A stretch of DNA of 64,000 nt from Dictyoglomus turgidum DSM 6724 (GTDB taxonomy: Bacteria > Dictyoglomota > Dictyoglomia > Dictyoglomales > Dictyoglomaceae), in assembly GCF_000021645.1 (NCBI RefSeq), contig NC_011661.1:404723-468722 (forward strand), read 5' to 3'. Shown one piece after another: positions 25,874-34,391 of the stretch. Each line of letters begins with the position of its first letter. Positions within the stretch are counted from its first letter, which is position 1. The translations under genes and the position numbers were made by a program. The notes under the pieces are model-generated. The model was given only the letters and a program-made list of their open reading frames with translations. It did no database searches and was not told where the DNA came from.

Positions 25874-26599
25874 TTATCTCCAGGGGATATTATCTTTTCT
25901 TCTTACTTGTATCTCGTCAATAACAGCATTATTTCTAAATTTTAATAAGAAAACAATTATTTCTGCGATCTCGGAGGGCTGAATCAGTAATGCCTTTTCA
26001 AGATCAGGCCTTACTTTATTTACAAGATCTGTTGCTACACCCCCTGGGGAAATTAAGTGCACTCTTATTCCATATTCGTGGACTTCTTGAGCAAGGACTT
26101 TTGTAAATCCATGTAATGCATGTTTTGAGGCAGTATAAGCACTTTGATTTACATAACCCTTGTACCCTACCACCGAAGAGATATTTATAATTGTAGGAAT
26201 CTCTGAATTCTTTAAATAGGGAATAGCATACTTACATAAAAAATAAGGCACTTTTGCATTAATGGTCATTATTTCATCCCATTCCTCTTCTGAAGTTTCA
26301 ATAATAGGCTTAGATAAGGCTGTTCCTGCATTATTTATTAGTATATCTAACCTTTCAAAATGTCTTATTACTTCTCCTATTACAGTTTTTGGTGCATTTT
26401 TCTCTCTTAGATCTATGGATAATATGAAAACATTTATATTTTCCTTCTCTAATTTCTCTTTAAGTTCCCTTAGTCTTTTTTCATCTCTTGCTATAAGAGC
26501 AAGATTAACTTTTTCTTTTGCAAGTCTCTTTGCTATTTCTTCTCCTATCCCCCTACTTGCCCCAGTTATTAATGCTATTTTATTTTCAAGACTTCTCAT
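25874..26599 (-). CDS. Short-chain dehydrogenase/reductase of unknown substrate
   Basis: A 241-aa classical SDR: ALITGASRGIGEEIAK, NNAGTALSKP, catalytic ISSVVGYKG and YTASKHALHGFTKVLAQEV, then LISPGGVATDL. It resembles 3-oxoacyl-ACP reductases, but the C-terminus (AVIDEIQVRRKDNIPWR) is not FabG-like, so the substrate is unknown. It is the only minus-strand gene within the deoxysugar block. Its stop abuts the aldolase stop with no gap and no visible terminator. Its 5' side faces the transporter remnant. Confidence 0.85.
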   Translation of the reverse strand: MRSLENKIALITGASRGIGEEIAKRLAKEKVNLALIARDEKRLRELKEKLEKENINVFILSIDLREKNAPKTVIGEVIRHFERLDILINNAGTALSKPIIETSEEEWDEIMTINAKVPYFLCKYAIPYLKNSEIPTIINISSVVGYKGYVNQSAYTASKHALHGFTKVLAQEVHEYGIRVHLISPGGVATDLVNKVRPDLEKALLIQPSEIAEIIVFLLKFRNNAVIDEIQVRRKDNIPWR

Positions 26600-26630
26600 G
26601 ACTTTATTATAGCAAATCTATTTGTCCTCT

Positions 26631-27006
26631 GAAATGTATCCTTACATAAAGATAACTCCTGAATATACTTCTTGGAGCGATTATTGGACTAAACTTAACA
26701 CTCAAGCTGCTGCACAGAATGGGTAAATAAAGGACTCCTTTTACCTTTGGATGATTTTGTAAAGAATAATGTTATTAATCTCAAGGATGTGGCTCCTAAT
26801 TACATAAAGCCTGGAATAGTAAACGGTAAACTTTATGGTATCAATTTAGGTGTAAATGCATTAGGATTAGTATACGATCCTGAGATTTTTAAGCAAGCAG
26901 GAATTCCTATACTACGCTTTCCTTAGTTCCCATATTCTTTATCTTTGTGTTCTTTCAAAAATATATGGAAACTGGAATTGCTACTACCTCAGTTTCAAAG
27001 TTGTGA
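26631..27006 (+). pseudogene. Remnant of a CUT1 sugar transporter: binding-protein fragments joined to a permease tail
   Basis: The first piece reads YPYIKITPEYTSWSDYWTKL and stops near 26727. A shifted frame continues WVNKGLLLPLDDFVKNNVIN and later GKLYGINLGVNALGLVYDPE to about 26910. Both match the intact binding protein at 39381 (EYTGWSEYYTKL, WVEKGLLLPLDDL, GKLYAINLGNNSQAF), with about 16 residues missing between them. At 26914 the text switches to TLSLVPIFFIFVFFQKYMET, which aligns with the C-terminus of a MalG-type permease (compare 42367-42464). A large deletion therefore removed the rest of a binding protein, one whole permease and most of the second. No function remains. Confidence 0.85.
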
Positions 27007-27024
27007 GTTCTTTTGTTGACCTTC

Positions 27025-27045
27025 AAGGGTTTTTGTGATACCCTT
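27025..27045. promoter_or_regulatory. Inverted repeat upstream of rhamnose isomerase, possible operator
   Basis: AAGGGT and ACCCTT are separated by 9 nt. A TTGACC (27016-27021) overlaps the left side, but no -10 with normal spacing is evident. No T-run follows, so a terminator is unlikely. The site may be a regulator target for the rhamnose isomerase-kinase operon. Confidence 0.35.
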
Positions 27046-27116
27046 AAAGTAATAGAAAATGAAAATAAAAAATAAAAATTATAGATAAAAAATAAAAATT
27101 AATAGGGGGATTTTTT

Positions 27117-28310
27117 ATGAAGAATTATGAAAAGAGATATGAAATTTTAAGAGGTATGTTAGAAGAAGAGGGTATCAATGTGGATGAGGTTGAGAAAAAG
27201 TTAAAAAATTTTAGGATAGAAACTCCTTCTTGGGGTTATGGTGATTCGGGAACAAGATTTGCAGTTTTTAAGCAAAAGGGATCTGCTAGGAATATAAAGG
27301 AGAAACTTCAAGATGCTGCAATAGTGCATAAATTAACAGGGATATGTCCCACTGTAGCTCTTCATATTCCATGGGATATGTATGATGATTGGGATGAACT
27401 TCTAAAATATGCTGAGTCTCTTGGAGTAAAACCAGGAGCAATTAATCCTAACCTCTTTCAAGATGACGATTATAAGTTGGGAAGTTTAACTCATCCTGAT
27501 AAAAGAGTAAGAGAAAAAGCCATAAAGCATATTTTAGATTGTATTGAAATAGCGAAAAAACTTGGTTCAAGGGATATTTCTTTATGGCTTGCCGATGGGA
27601 CTAACCATCCAGGTCAAGATGACTTTAGATTTAGAAAACACAGATTGGAAGAGAGTTTAAAAGAAGTATACTCTCATTTGGAACCTGACATGAGGCTTTT
27701 AATAGAGTATAAATTCTTTGAACCTGCTTTTTATCACACTGATATTCCCGATTGGGGAACCGCTATTATACTTTCTAAAAAACTTGGAGATAAAGCTTAT
27801 GTTCTGGTGGATTTGGGGCATCATCCTCTTGGGACTAATATTGAGCAGATAGTTGCTATTCTTCTTGATGAAGGAAAACTTGGTGGTTTTCATTTTAATA
27901 ATAAGAAATATGCAGATGACGATTTAACTACTGGTTCTATTAATCCCTATGAACTGTTTTTAATCTTTAATGAACTTGTCTCTGCTGAGCAAGATGGTTT
28001 AAAGATGGATATAGCTTATATGATAGATGAATCACACAATTTAAAGAATAAGATAGAGGAAATGATACAAAGTGTAGAGAATATATTTAGGACCTATGCT
28101 AAAGCTCTAATTGTCAATAGAAAAGCTCTTAGAAGATATCAAGAGGAGCAAGACATAGTCATGGCTGAGAACACTTTAGTTAAAGCTTTTGAAACTGATG
28201 TGATGCCTTTGATATACAAAGTTAGGGAGGAGATAGGAGTTCCTCTTGATCCCTTAAAAGCCTTTAGGGAAAGTGGATATATGGAAAAAGTGATTAAAGA
28301 GAGAGGATAA
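27117..28310 (+). CDS. L-rhamnose isomerase, bacterial TIM-barrel (RhaI) type
   Basis: A 397-aa xylose-isomerase-like protein. TPSWGYGDSGTRFAVFKQKGSARNIKEKLQDAA, HIPWDMYDDW, LWLADGTNHPGQDD, RLLIEYKFFEPAFYHTDIPDWG and DLGHHPLGTNIEQI carry the metal and substrate residues typical of the Pseudomonas/Thermotoga-type L-rhamnose isomerase. It converts L-rhamnose to L-rhamnulose and is often active on related sugars. It begins with ATG behind GGGGGATTTTTT. Rhamnulokinase follows 11 bp later, which supports the assignment. E. coli RhaA is unrelated in much of its length, so no symbol is given. Confidence 0.88.
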   Translation: MKNYEKRYEILRGMLEEEGINVDEVEKKLKNFRIETPSWGYGDSGTRFAVFKQKGSARNIKEKLQDAAIVHKLTGICPTVALHIPWDMYDDWDELLKYAESLGVKPGAINPNLFQDDDYKLGSLTHPDKRVREKAIKHILDCIEIAKKLGSRDISLWLADGTNHPGQDDFRFRKHRLEESLKEVYSHLEPDMRLLIEYKFFEPAFYHTDIPDWGTAIILSKKLGDKAYVLVDLGHHPLGTNIEQIVAILLDEGKLGGFHFNNKKYADDDLTTGSINPYELFLIFNELVSAEQDGLKMDIAYMIDESHNLKNKIEEMIQSVENIFRTYAKALIVNRKALRRYQEEQDIVMAENTLVKAFETDVMPLIYKVREEIGVPLDPLKAFRESGYMEKVIKERG

Positions 28311-28321
28311 GGGGGAGGCGT

Positions 28322-29803
28322 ATGGAAGAGAGGAAATTTCTTGCTATCGACCTTGGAGCAGAAAGTGGTAGGTTAATTGTAGGTATACTGAGAGATGGAA
28401 GATTAGCCATTGAAGAAGTTCACAGATTTATAAATAGACCTGTAGATATTTTGGGAAGATTATATTGGAATGTAACCCAAATGTTTCAAGATATAAAGGA
28501 TGGTTTGGTGAAAGCATTCTCTAAGTATAAAGATATAGAGAGTATAGGAATTGATACATGGGGAGTTGATTTTGGGTTAGTAACCAAGGAGGGTTATTTT
28601 GCTGGCATACCTGTATGTTATAGAGATCATAGGACTGATGGTATCCTTGAAAAGGCTTTTGAAGTCATGCCTAAGGAAAGAATCTACGAATTAACAGGAA
28701 TACAAATAATGCAGATTAATACGCTTTTTCAACTTTACAGCATGGTTCTCGAAAATTCCTCTCTTTTTAATTCTACCTATAAACTATTGTTTATGCCTGA
28801 CCTTTTTAATTTTATGTTAACAGGAGAGATAAAAACGGAGTTTTCCATAGCAACTACCTCTCAAATTTATAACCCTATAAAGGATGGATGGGAGGAGGAA
28901 ATATTAAGAAAATTTAGCATACCAAAGGATATCATGCCCGAAGTTGTACCACCGGGAACAGTGATAGGAAAGTTATATAAAGGTATAGAAGAAGATTTAG
29001 GAGTCAAAAATATTCATGTTATAGCTCCATGTGAGCATGATACAGGCTGTGCAGTGGTGGGAGTTCCAGGAGAAGGTGATGATTGGGCTTACATTAGTTC
29101 TGGTACTTGGTCATTAATGGGGGTTGAATTAAAATCTCCAATTATTAATAATGATTCTTTAAGAGCTAATTTTACTAACGAGGGAGGATATAATAAGACT
29201 TTTAGGTTTTTGAAAAATATTATGGGACTTTGGTTATTGCAGAGGGTAAAAAGGGAATGGGCGAAGGAGGGTGAAGATTTATCTTACACCGAGATTACGA
29301 GGCTTGCAGAAGAAGAAAAGCCCTTTAAATATTTTATAAATCCTGATGATGTTTCTTTCCTAAATCCTACCAGTATGGTTAAGGAGATACAAGATTACTG
29401 TAAGAAAACAGGGCAAAAAGTTCCCGAGAAAAAGGGTGAAATCGTAAGGTGCATATTAGAATCACTTGCTTTTAGATATAAAGATGTATTTACAGATTTG
29501 GAGAGAATATTAAATAAAAAGATTAAGGTGTTGCATATTGTAGGTGGTGGTTCGCAAAACCAATTACTCTCACAATTTACTGCTGATGTTCTTGGAATAC
29601 CGGTTATTACAGGACCTAAAGAAGCCACTGCTCTTGGAAATATTGTGGTTCAAGCTATAACAAAAGGGGTTGTTAAAGATATCATAGAGGCAAGAAAGAT
29701 TATAAGAGATTCTTCTGAAATGAAAGTTTATCAACCCCAAAATACTGAAGAATGGCTTAGAAATTATGAAAAATATAAAGAAATAACACAAGGAGTAAAT
29801 TAA
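28322..29803 (+). CDS. rhaB: Rhamnulokinase
   Basis: A 493-aa FGGY-family kinase: AIDLGAESGRLIVG at the N-terminus, SIGIDTWGVDFGLV, CYRDHRTDG, EHDTGCAVVGVPG, the ATP-site segment YISSGTWSLMGVE and the late HIVGGGSQNQLLSQFTADVL. The residues match the rhamnulokinase subgroup (TWGVD, NRPV near the start), which phosphorylates L-rhamnulose at O-1. The product would feed the class II aldolase at 25205. SD GGGGGAGG is strong. The gene ends 74 bp before the separately promoted superoxide reductase gene. Confidence 0.93.
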   Translation: MEERKFLAIDLGAESGRLIVGILRDGRLAIEEVHRFINRPVDILGRLYWNVTQMFQDIKDGLVKAFSKYKDIESIGIDTWGVDFGLVTKEGYFAGIPVCYRDHRTDGILEKAFEVMPKERIYELTGIQIMQINTLFQLYSMVLENSSLFNSTYKLLFMPDLFNFMLTGEIKTEFSIATTSQIYNPIKDGWEEEILRKFSIPKDIMPEVVPPGTVIGKLYKGIEEDLGVKNIHVIAPCEHDTGCAVVGVPGEGDDWAYISSGTWSLMGVELKSPIINNDSLRANFTNEGGYNKTFRFLKNIMGLWLLQRVKREWAKEGEDLSYTEITRLAEEEKPFKYFINPDDVSFLNPTSMVKEIQDYCKKTGQKVPEKKGEIVRCILESLAFRYKDVFTDLERILNKKIKVLHIVGGGSQNQLLSQFTADVLGIPVITGPKEATALGNIVVQAITKGVVKDIIEARKIIRDSSEMKVYQPQNTEEWLRNYEKYKEITQGVN

Positions 29804-29813
29804 GATTCGAAGG

Positions 29814-29842
29814 TTGCAATCCCTCTCTAATTGGTATAAAAT
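29814..29842 (+). promoter_or_regulatory. Promoter of the superoxide reductase gene
   Basis: TTGCAA (29814-29819), a 17-bp spacer and TAAAAT (29837-29842) lie 35 nt upstream of the ATG. This gives the superoxide reductase a transcript independent of rhaB. Confidence 0.65.
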
Positions 29843-29877
29843 TAGATGAAAATAATTCTCAAAGTGGAGGGATAGAA

Positions 29878-30267
29878 ATGGTGAACATAAAGGATCTTTT
29901 CCAAAGTGCGGATTGGGCAAAAGAAAAGCATGTTCCTGTTATTGAGATATTAGAAAAGGACAAAGAAAAAGGTGTTAGAATTAGAGTTTCTGTGGGAAAA
30001 GAAATTCCACATCCCAATACTACTGCTCATCATATTGCCTGGATAGAGGTATACTTCCAGCCAGAGGGAGATAAATACCCATATCATGTAGGAAGATTTG
30101 AATTTGTAGCCCATGGAGCCACAGTGCAAGGGCCTGACACAAGTACTGTTTATTCAGAGCCCGTAGTAGAATTTGTTTTTAAAACCCAAAAGGATGGTGT
30201 GATTTTTGCAACATCTTATTGCAATATACATGGTCTTTGGGAGAACTCAGCTGAGCTAAAGTTATAA
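29878..30267 (+). CDS. Superoxide reductase (neelaredoxin type)
   Basis: A 129-aa protein. The non-haem iron site ligands are all visible: His in EKHVPVIE, two in HPNTTAHHIAW, and the Cys-x2-His pair in YCNIHGLWENS. There is no N-terminal desulforedoxin domain, so it is the one-iron neelaredoxin form. It reduces superoxide to H2O2 in the cytoplasm using electrons from rubredoxin or a similar donor, a typical defence of anaerobes. The 1-Cys peroxiredoxin at 3643 could remove the peroxide formed. It is a single-gene transcript with its own promoter and terminator. Confidence 0.93.
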   Translation: MVNIKDLFQSADWAKEKHVPVIEILEKDKEKGVRIRVSVGKEIPHPNTTAHHIAWIEVYFQPEGDKYPYHVGRFEFVAHGATVQGPDTSTVYSEPVVEFVFKTQKDGVIFATSYCNIHGLWENSAELKL

Positions 30268-30300
30268 AAGAAAAAGATTAGTTTAATTATGGATATAAAT

Positions 30301-30337
30301 AAAAGGAGGAGGGATTAATTTCTCTCCTCCTTTTTTA
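30301..30337 (+). terminator. Intrinsic terminator after superoxide reductase
   Basis: AAAAGGAGGAG pairs with CTCCTCCTTTT around a 12-nt loop and runs into TTTTTTATTT. It separates the superoxide reductase gene from the pectin region. Confidence 0.85.
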
Positions 30338-30406
30338 TTTATTATGAAAAAACAATTGCTGTGCTAAAATATGTTTCCAAAAGAGCTATAATTAAGGAGG
30401 TTAAGT

Positions 30407-31414
30407 ATGAGGAAGTATATAATTGTTTTGATGATTCTTTTAGGGGTAATTTTAGTCCTTGGCTTTTCCCAAGAAGAACTTAAAGAAAATGTACTTACCC
30501 TAAATGACAAACCTGTAGGATTTGGAGAAGCCACCACAGGGGGTGCTGGAGGAAAAATTGTAACCGTTGATAATGTGAATGATTTTAAGAACTACGCTCA
30601 AGTTCAAGAACCCTATATAATACTTGTGAAAGGAGTAATAGATACTAGTAAAGAAACGGGACAAGTAAATATTGCATCAAATAAAACTATAATTGGAGTT
30701 ACCCCTGATGCGAGTATAATAGGTTGGGGAGTATATTTAAAGGGAGTAAATAATGTGATAATAAGAAACTTGACAATAAAAAATAAAGTTGAAAATCCTA
30801 AAAATGATGCTATTACTGTTGAAGCATCTCAAAATGTCTGGATAGATCATTGTACCTTATCCAGCGATATGGTTGTAGCTCCTGAAAGAGAAAAAGATAA
30901 AGATAAGGTTGATGCACTTCTTGATATAATAAAGGGATCTAAAGGCATAACGGTGTCTTGGAATATTTTTGAAAATAGTTGGAAATGTACTCAAGTGGGA
31001 AGTAGCGATAATTCTACAATAGACGCAGAGGCAAGGGTTACTTACCATCATAATATATTTAGGAATACAAATTCAAGAAATCCCAGTGTGAGGTTTGGAA
31101 CAGTACATATATTTAATAACTACTATCAAAATATACTTCTTTATGCTATTGCATCTAGAATGGGGGCAAAACTTCTTGTGGAAAATAACTATTTTGAAAC
31201 TGTAGCTCTGCCTATTACAACTCAATTTGAAAGTCCTCAAGATGGGTATGTCAAAGAGTCTGGAAACCTTTATTGGGAATGTGGAGATAATAATATAACT
31301 CAGGAGTTAAAAGAATTAAGAGTTCCTTATCAATATGAATTAGACGAGGCAGATGTAGTACCTTATCTTCTTGATAAAGGTGCAGGTGCGGGGAAAGAGG
31401 TAGAGATTAAATAA
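30407..31414 (+). CDS. Secreted pectate lyase, polysaccharide lyase family 1
   Basis: A 335-aa protein with a signal peptide (RKYIIVLMILLGVILVLGFSQ) and a single right-handed beta-helix domain. The N-terminal VGFGEATTGGAGG, IASNKTIIG, the calcium-site segment WIDHCTLSSD and the catalytic region VTYHHNIFRNTNSRNPSVRFG (Arg229) are PL1 hallmarks. It cleaves de-esterified homogalacturonan by beta-elimination outside the cytoplasm. Unlike the two other PL1 genes nearby, it lacks a lipobox cysteine and extra domains, so it is probably released. SD AAGGAGG is strong, and a terminator follows. Confidence 0.93.
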   Translation: MRKYIIVLMILLGVILVLGFSQEELKENVLTLNDKPVGFGEATTGGAGGKIVTVDNVNDFKNYAQVQEPYIILVKGVIDTSKETGQVNIASNKTIIGVTPDASIIGWGVYLKGVNNVIIRNLTIKNKVENPKNDAITVEASQNVWIDHCTLSSDMVVAPEREKDKDKVDALLDIIKGSKGITVSWNIFENSWKCTQVGSSDNSTIDAEARVTYHHNIFRNTNSRNPSVRFGTVHIFNNYYQNILLYAIASRMGAKLLVENNYFETVALPITTQFESPQDGYVKESGNLYWECGDNNITQELKELRVPYQYELDEADVVPYLLDKGAGAGKEVEIK

Positions 31415-31418
31415 TCAA

Positions 31419-31447
31419 AGGGGAGCATATTTGCTCCCCTCTTTATT
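31419..31447 (+). terminator. Intrinsic terminator after the first pectate lyase gene
   Basis: AGGGGAGCA pairs with TGCTCCCCT around a 4-nt loop, followed by CTTTATTTTT. It ends the single-gene transcript. Confidence 0.85.
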
Positions 31448-31561
31448 TTTAGGTGCTTTAAAATTCTCTTCTATACCTTTAAACTTAATTTTCCTCTTTT
31501 GATCTTTTAGCATAATTTATTAAAAAACCTTAAAATTTTTAACAAATTTTTAATTTTTTCT

Positions 31562-31590
31562 TTGACTGTAAATATTATTGGTGATATACT
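31562..31590 (+). promoter_or_regulatory. Promoter of the main pectin-degradation operon
   Basis: TTGACT (31562-31567), a 17-bp spacer and TATACT (31585-31590), near consensus. The transcript would start near 31597, right at the upstream edge of the repeat element at 31601-31630. Confidence 0.8.
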
Positions 31591-31600
31591 TCTTTTGAAT

Positions 31601-31630
31601 AAAATATGCAATATTTTTGTATATTATGCA
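31601..31630. promoter_or_regulatory. Candidate operator of the pectin regulon
   Basis: The element contains TTTGTATATTAT at 31616-31627, the exact reverse complement of ATAATATACAAA found twice at 39248-39279 before the CUT1 transporter. It also contains TATGCAATATTTT, close to TATGCAAATATTTT at 36787-36800 before another pectate lyase. It lies just downstream of the predicted start of transcription, a typical repressor position. The IclR protein at 45986 is a candidate binder. Confidence 0.5.
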
Positions 31631-31644
31631 AGGAGGTAATAAAT

Positions 31645-33228
31645 TTGTTGCGGAGTAAAGTAAAATGGATTATATTATTGATGTTTCTATTGCAAATAGT
31701 TTCAGGCTGTTCCTCTAAGCAGACTACTGATTCTACAAACATACCCCCAATAGCGGTGCCTACAAATTTAAAAGCAGAAATTTTAAGTGAAAAAAGAGTA
31801 TTGCTAACATGGCAGGACAATTCCAATAACGAGGATGGATTTAAGGTTGAAAGAAAAGAAGAGGAAAAAGATTGGATACAAATTGCAGTTGTCGGATTCA
31901 ATACAGTAAATTATATAGATTCTAACCTAACTCCCGGAAAAACTTATTCTTACAGAGTAAGAGCATATAATTCTTCTGTTAATAGTGATTATTCCAATGA
32001 AGTCAGTATAACAACTCCTTTAATTATAGCACCAGAGCTATCTTTATCTATTGACGAAAACAATCATGTTAAATTGTATTGGACAACGAAGTCAGAGGTA
32101 ACGCAAGGTTATGTTATTGATAAAAAAGAAGAGAATGGAGATTGGCAAGAGCTTTTAACCTTAGATGTATCTTCTAAGTCTTATACTGATCCAGATGTGA
32201 TATCTGGAAAAGTTTATTGGTATAGAATAAAGGCCTTTAGTTCTAACATTGAGAGTGATTATTCTGAGGCTTACGTATATGTTCCCTTAATAAATCCAAG
32301 TAATTCTCCTGACTTTTCTCTTGTAGGATTTGCTACTTTAAATGGCGGAACTACAGGTGGAGAAGGCGGAACAGTAGTTTATGTGAGTACGGGTGTTGAG
32401 TTGCAAAATGAGATAAATAAAGGTGGTCCAAGGATAATTTATGTAAATGGGACTATCACACCTCAAAATAACAATAATAAGTATGTTATTGAGGTAAAAA
32501 ATGTTTCTAATATTTCCATTATTGGAGTTGGGACTTATGGTGAGTTAAATGGTGTGGGTATAAAAATTAATAATGCTAATAATATAGTTGTAAGAAATTT
32601 AATTATACATAATGTAAAAGACCCAGCTATTGCAACGCAAGGCCCAGACTGTATTACTATATCAGGTCCTGCAAGAAATATCTGGATAGATCATTGTGAA
32701 TTGTACAACCAATTCCAAGGTATTGATAAGGATTATTATGATGGGCTTCTTGACATTAACGGCGATGTGTCCTATGTTACTGTTTCCTGGTGTTATTTCC
32801 ATGATAGTTGGAAAACCAGCCTTATAGGATCTTCAGATACTGATAATTACAATAGGACTATTACTTATCACCATAATTGGTTTAGAAATTGTAATTCGAG
32901 ACTTCCAAGCTATAGATTTGGAGAAGGGCATATTTTCAATAATTATTACCAAGATATTGCTGGTTCAGCAATTAACTCCAGAATGGGTGCAAAATTAAGA
33001 ATTGAGCATAATTATTTTGAGAATGTAAGAAATCCTATAGGTTCTTGGGATAGCTCTCAAATTGGATATTGGGACCTTGCTGGGAATGTTTTTGTTAATT
33101 GTTCTGGCAGTATTCCTGAAACTTCCACTTGTTATTATAAGCCTTCTTATGATTATTCTCTTGATTCTGTAGAGAGAGTAAAAGAAATAGTTACCCAATA
33201 TGCAGGAGTTGGAAAGATAACCAAGTAA
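31645..33228 (+). CDS. Lipoprotein pectate lyase (PL1) with two FnIII domains
   Basis: The start is TTG 31645, 8 nt after AAGGAGG; a more upstream ATG at 31606 would precede the SD. The signal sequence ends in the lipobox VSGC (Cys22), so the protein is anchored in a membrane. Residues about 32-118 and 122-212 are fibronectin type III domains ([38 protein letters not shown]). Residues 218-527 form the PL1 beta-helix ([45 protein letters not shown]). It would cut pectate at the cell surface. It heads an operon of pectin genes. The first FnIII is nearly identical to that of the next gene. Confidence 0.93.
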   Translation: MLRSKVKWIILLMFLLQIVSGCSSKQTTDSTNIPPIAVPTNLKAEILSEKRVLLTWQDNSNNEDGFKVERKEEEKDWIQIAVVGFNTVNYIDSNLTPGKTYSYRVRAYNSSVNSDYSNEVSITTPLIIAPELSLSIDENNHVKLYWTTKSEVTQGYVIDKKEENGDWQELLTLDVSSKSYTDPDVISGKVYWYRIKAFSSNIESDYSEAYVYVPLINPSNSPDFSLVGFATLNGGTTGGEGGTVVYVSTGVELQNEINKGGPRIIYVNGTITPQNNNNKYVIEVKNVSNISIIGVGTYGELNGVGIKINNANNIVVRNLIIHNVKDPAIATQGPDCITISGPARNIWIDHCELYNQFQGIDKDYYDGLLDINGDVSYVTVSWCYFHDSWKTSLIGSSDTDNYNRTITYHHNWFRNCNSRLPSYRFGEGHIFNNYYQDIAGSAINSRMGAKLRIEHNYFENVRNPIGSWDSSQIGYWDLAGNVFVNCSGSIPETSTCYYKPSYDYSLDSVERVKEIVTQYAGVGKITK

Positions 33229-33233
33229 AGTTT

Positions 33234-33248
33234 AGAAGGGAGGTGCTG
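33234..33248 (+). promoter_or_regulatory. SD-like leader element before the FnIII lipoprotein gene
   Basis: GAAGGGAGGTGCTGG contains a strong anti-SD match (GGGAGGTG) but can serve only a three-codon frame (GTG CTG GTT TAA). The real start at 33304 has its own SD, AAAAGGGGG. It is the same pattern as the leaders at 13630 and 39277. Confidence 0.35.
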
Positions 33249-33303
33249 GTTTAAATTTCTTTTTATCTCTTAAAAATTTAATTCAAAAGGGGGTTTAATT
33301 GTT

Positions 33304-34326
33304 ATGAAAAACTCTTTAAAAATCATCTTATTAGTGTTAAGTGTAGTTTTGATTGCTCTACTGATTAGTGGATGTGCTCCTAAGGAACAGCCACCAGCAG
33401 TGACAAAGCCGTTTGCTCCTACAAATTTAGTTGCAGAAGCTTTGTCTGCTACTGAGGTGAGGTTAACATGGCAGGATAACTCCAATAATGAGGATGGATT
33501 TAAGATTGAGAGAAAGAAAGAAGGGGAAGATTGGACACAAATCGCAACAGTGGAAGCAAATGTCACTACTTTTACCGATACAGGGTTAAACTCTAATACA
33601 AAATATTACTATAGGGTAAAGGCATATAACTCTGCAGGAGATAGCGATTATTCTAATGAGGCAGAAGTAACCACTTTGGTGAATTGGAGTGTCTATGACT
33701 GGACTAACACTGTAGAGCCTCCCACTGGATGGATAGATGGAAATCTTAATTATCCAATGGCTAATTTCTGTACTCTTCAAGATGGTATATTAAAGATGGA
33801 TACAACAAGTAATGCTGCTGCAACTCCCTCTTTCCGTTTTAACTTTGATTCCGCAAGCTGTCAACCAGGAAGTTTCAAAATGACTATTGTTTTTAAAGCT
33901 AAAGGTGAAGTGGGCATTACAAATGTAACAAGGGCATGGACTCTTGATATACAAACTACCCTTTATAGGGGTGGATTCGAAATACAGCCTACCCAAGTGA
34001 GAATTCTCAATGGTACTGGTACATTAGTCTCTACCACAGGTGTTACTGGTGCTGATTGGCATGTTTATTGGTTTACTATTGAATACAATTTAGATGGTTT
34101 GTATGCAAGATTGTATGTTGATGGAAATCCTACTCCTATCCTTGAAGGAAATATTAATGCTGCCCCCTCCACAATTCCTGATCCTCAATTTATGAGACTT
34201 GGTGATACTTCTACTTCTACCTCTAATCTTTACATTGGTTATATAGACTGGATACTCTGGACCTTTGATGGCGCCTTTGTGCCTGGTCAAGTTCAAATTC
34301 CAGAAGGCTTCTCCTTAAATCCTTAA
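33304..34326 (+). CDS. FnIII-domain lipoprotein with C-terminal beta-sandwich domain
   Basis: A 340-aa protein whose signal sequence ends in LISGC (lipobox). An FnIII domain (about residues 36-125, [20 protein letters not shown]) is followed by about 200 residues that I cannot place in a named family. These have alternating beta-strand patterns (GILKMDTTSNAAATPSFRFN, FKMTIVFKAKGE, WYWFTIEYNLDGLYARLYV-like) typical of concanavalin-A/LamG-type sandwiches. It may bind or cleave pectin side chains at the surface. It lies between a pectate lyase and the pectin esterase, and a perfect palindrome follows its stop. Confidence 0.6.
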   Translation: MKNSLKIILLVLSVVLIALLISGCAPKEQPPAVTKPFAPTNLVAEALSATEVRLTWQDNSNNEDGFKIERKKEGEDWTQIATVEANVTTFTDTGLNSNTKYYYRVKAYNSAGDSDYSNEAEVTTLVNWSVYDWTNTVEPPTGWIDGNLNYPMANFCTLQDGILKMDTTSNAAATPSFRFNFDSASCQPGSFKMTIVFKAKGEVGITNVTRAWTLDIQTTLYRGGFEIQPTQVRILNGTGTLVSTTGVTGADWHVYWFTIEYNLDGLYARLYVDGNPTPILEGNINAAPSTIPDPQFMRLGDTSTSTSNLYIGYIDWILWTFDGAFVPGQVQIPEGFSLNP

Positions 34327-34340
34327 AAGTAATGAGACTA

Positions 34341-34368
34341 TAGGGAAGGGGAATATTCCCCTTCCCTA
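34341..34368. other. Perfect 28-bp palindrome between lipoprotein and pectinesterase genes
   Basis: The 14-nt arm TAGGGAAGGGGAAT is followed immediately by its exact reverse complement. It would form a very stable hairpin in RNA. The next bases are AAAAGAAAAC on the plus strand, with no T-run in either direction, so it is more likely an mRNA-stability or processing element than a terminator. Confidence 0.7.
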
Positions 34369-34391
34369 AAAGAAAACTTGGGGGTAGAAGA

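Noticed and set aside
30365-30392. Promoter with TATAAT at 30387 for the first pectate lyase gene
   Set aside because: The start of transcription would fall inside the SD; a TAAAAT at 30365 is possible but its -35 is poor, so no promoter was listed.
31645-34326. FnIII similarity as a mobile repeat element
   Set aside because: The similarity stays in frame and ends at domain borders, fitting module duplication rather than an inserted element.
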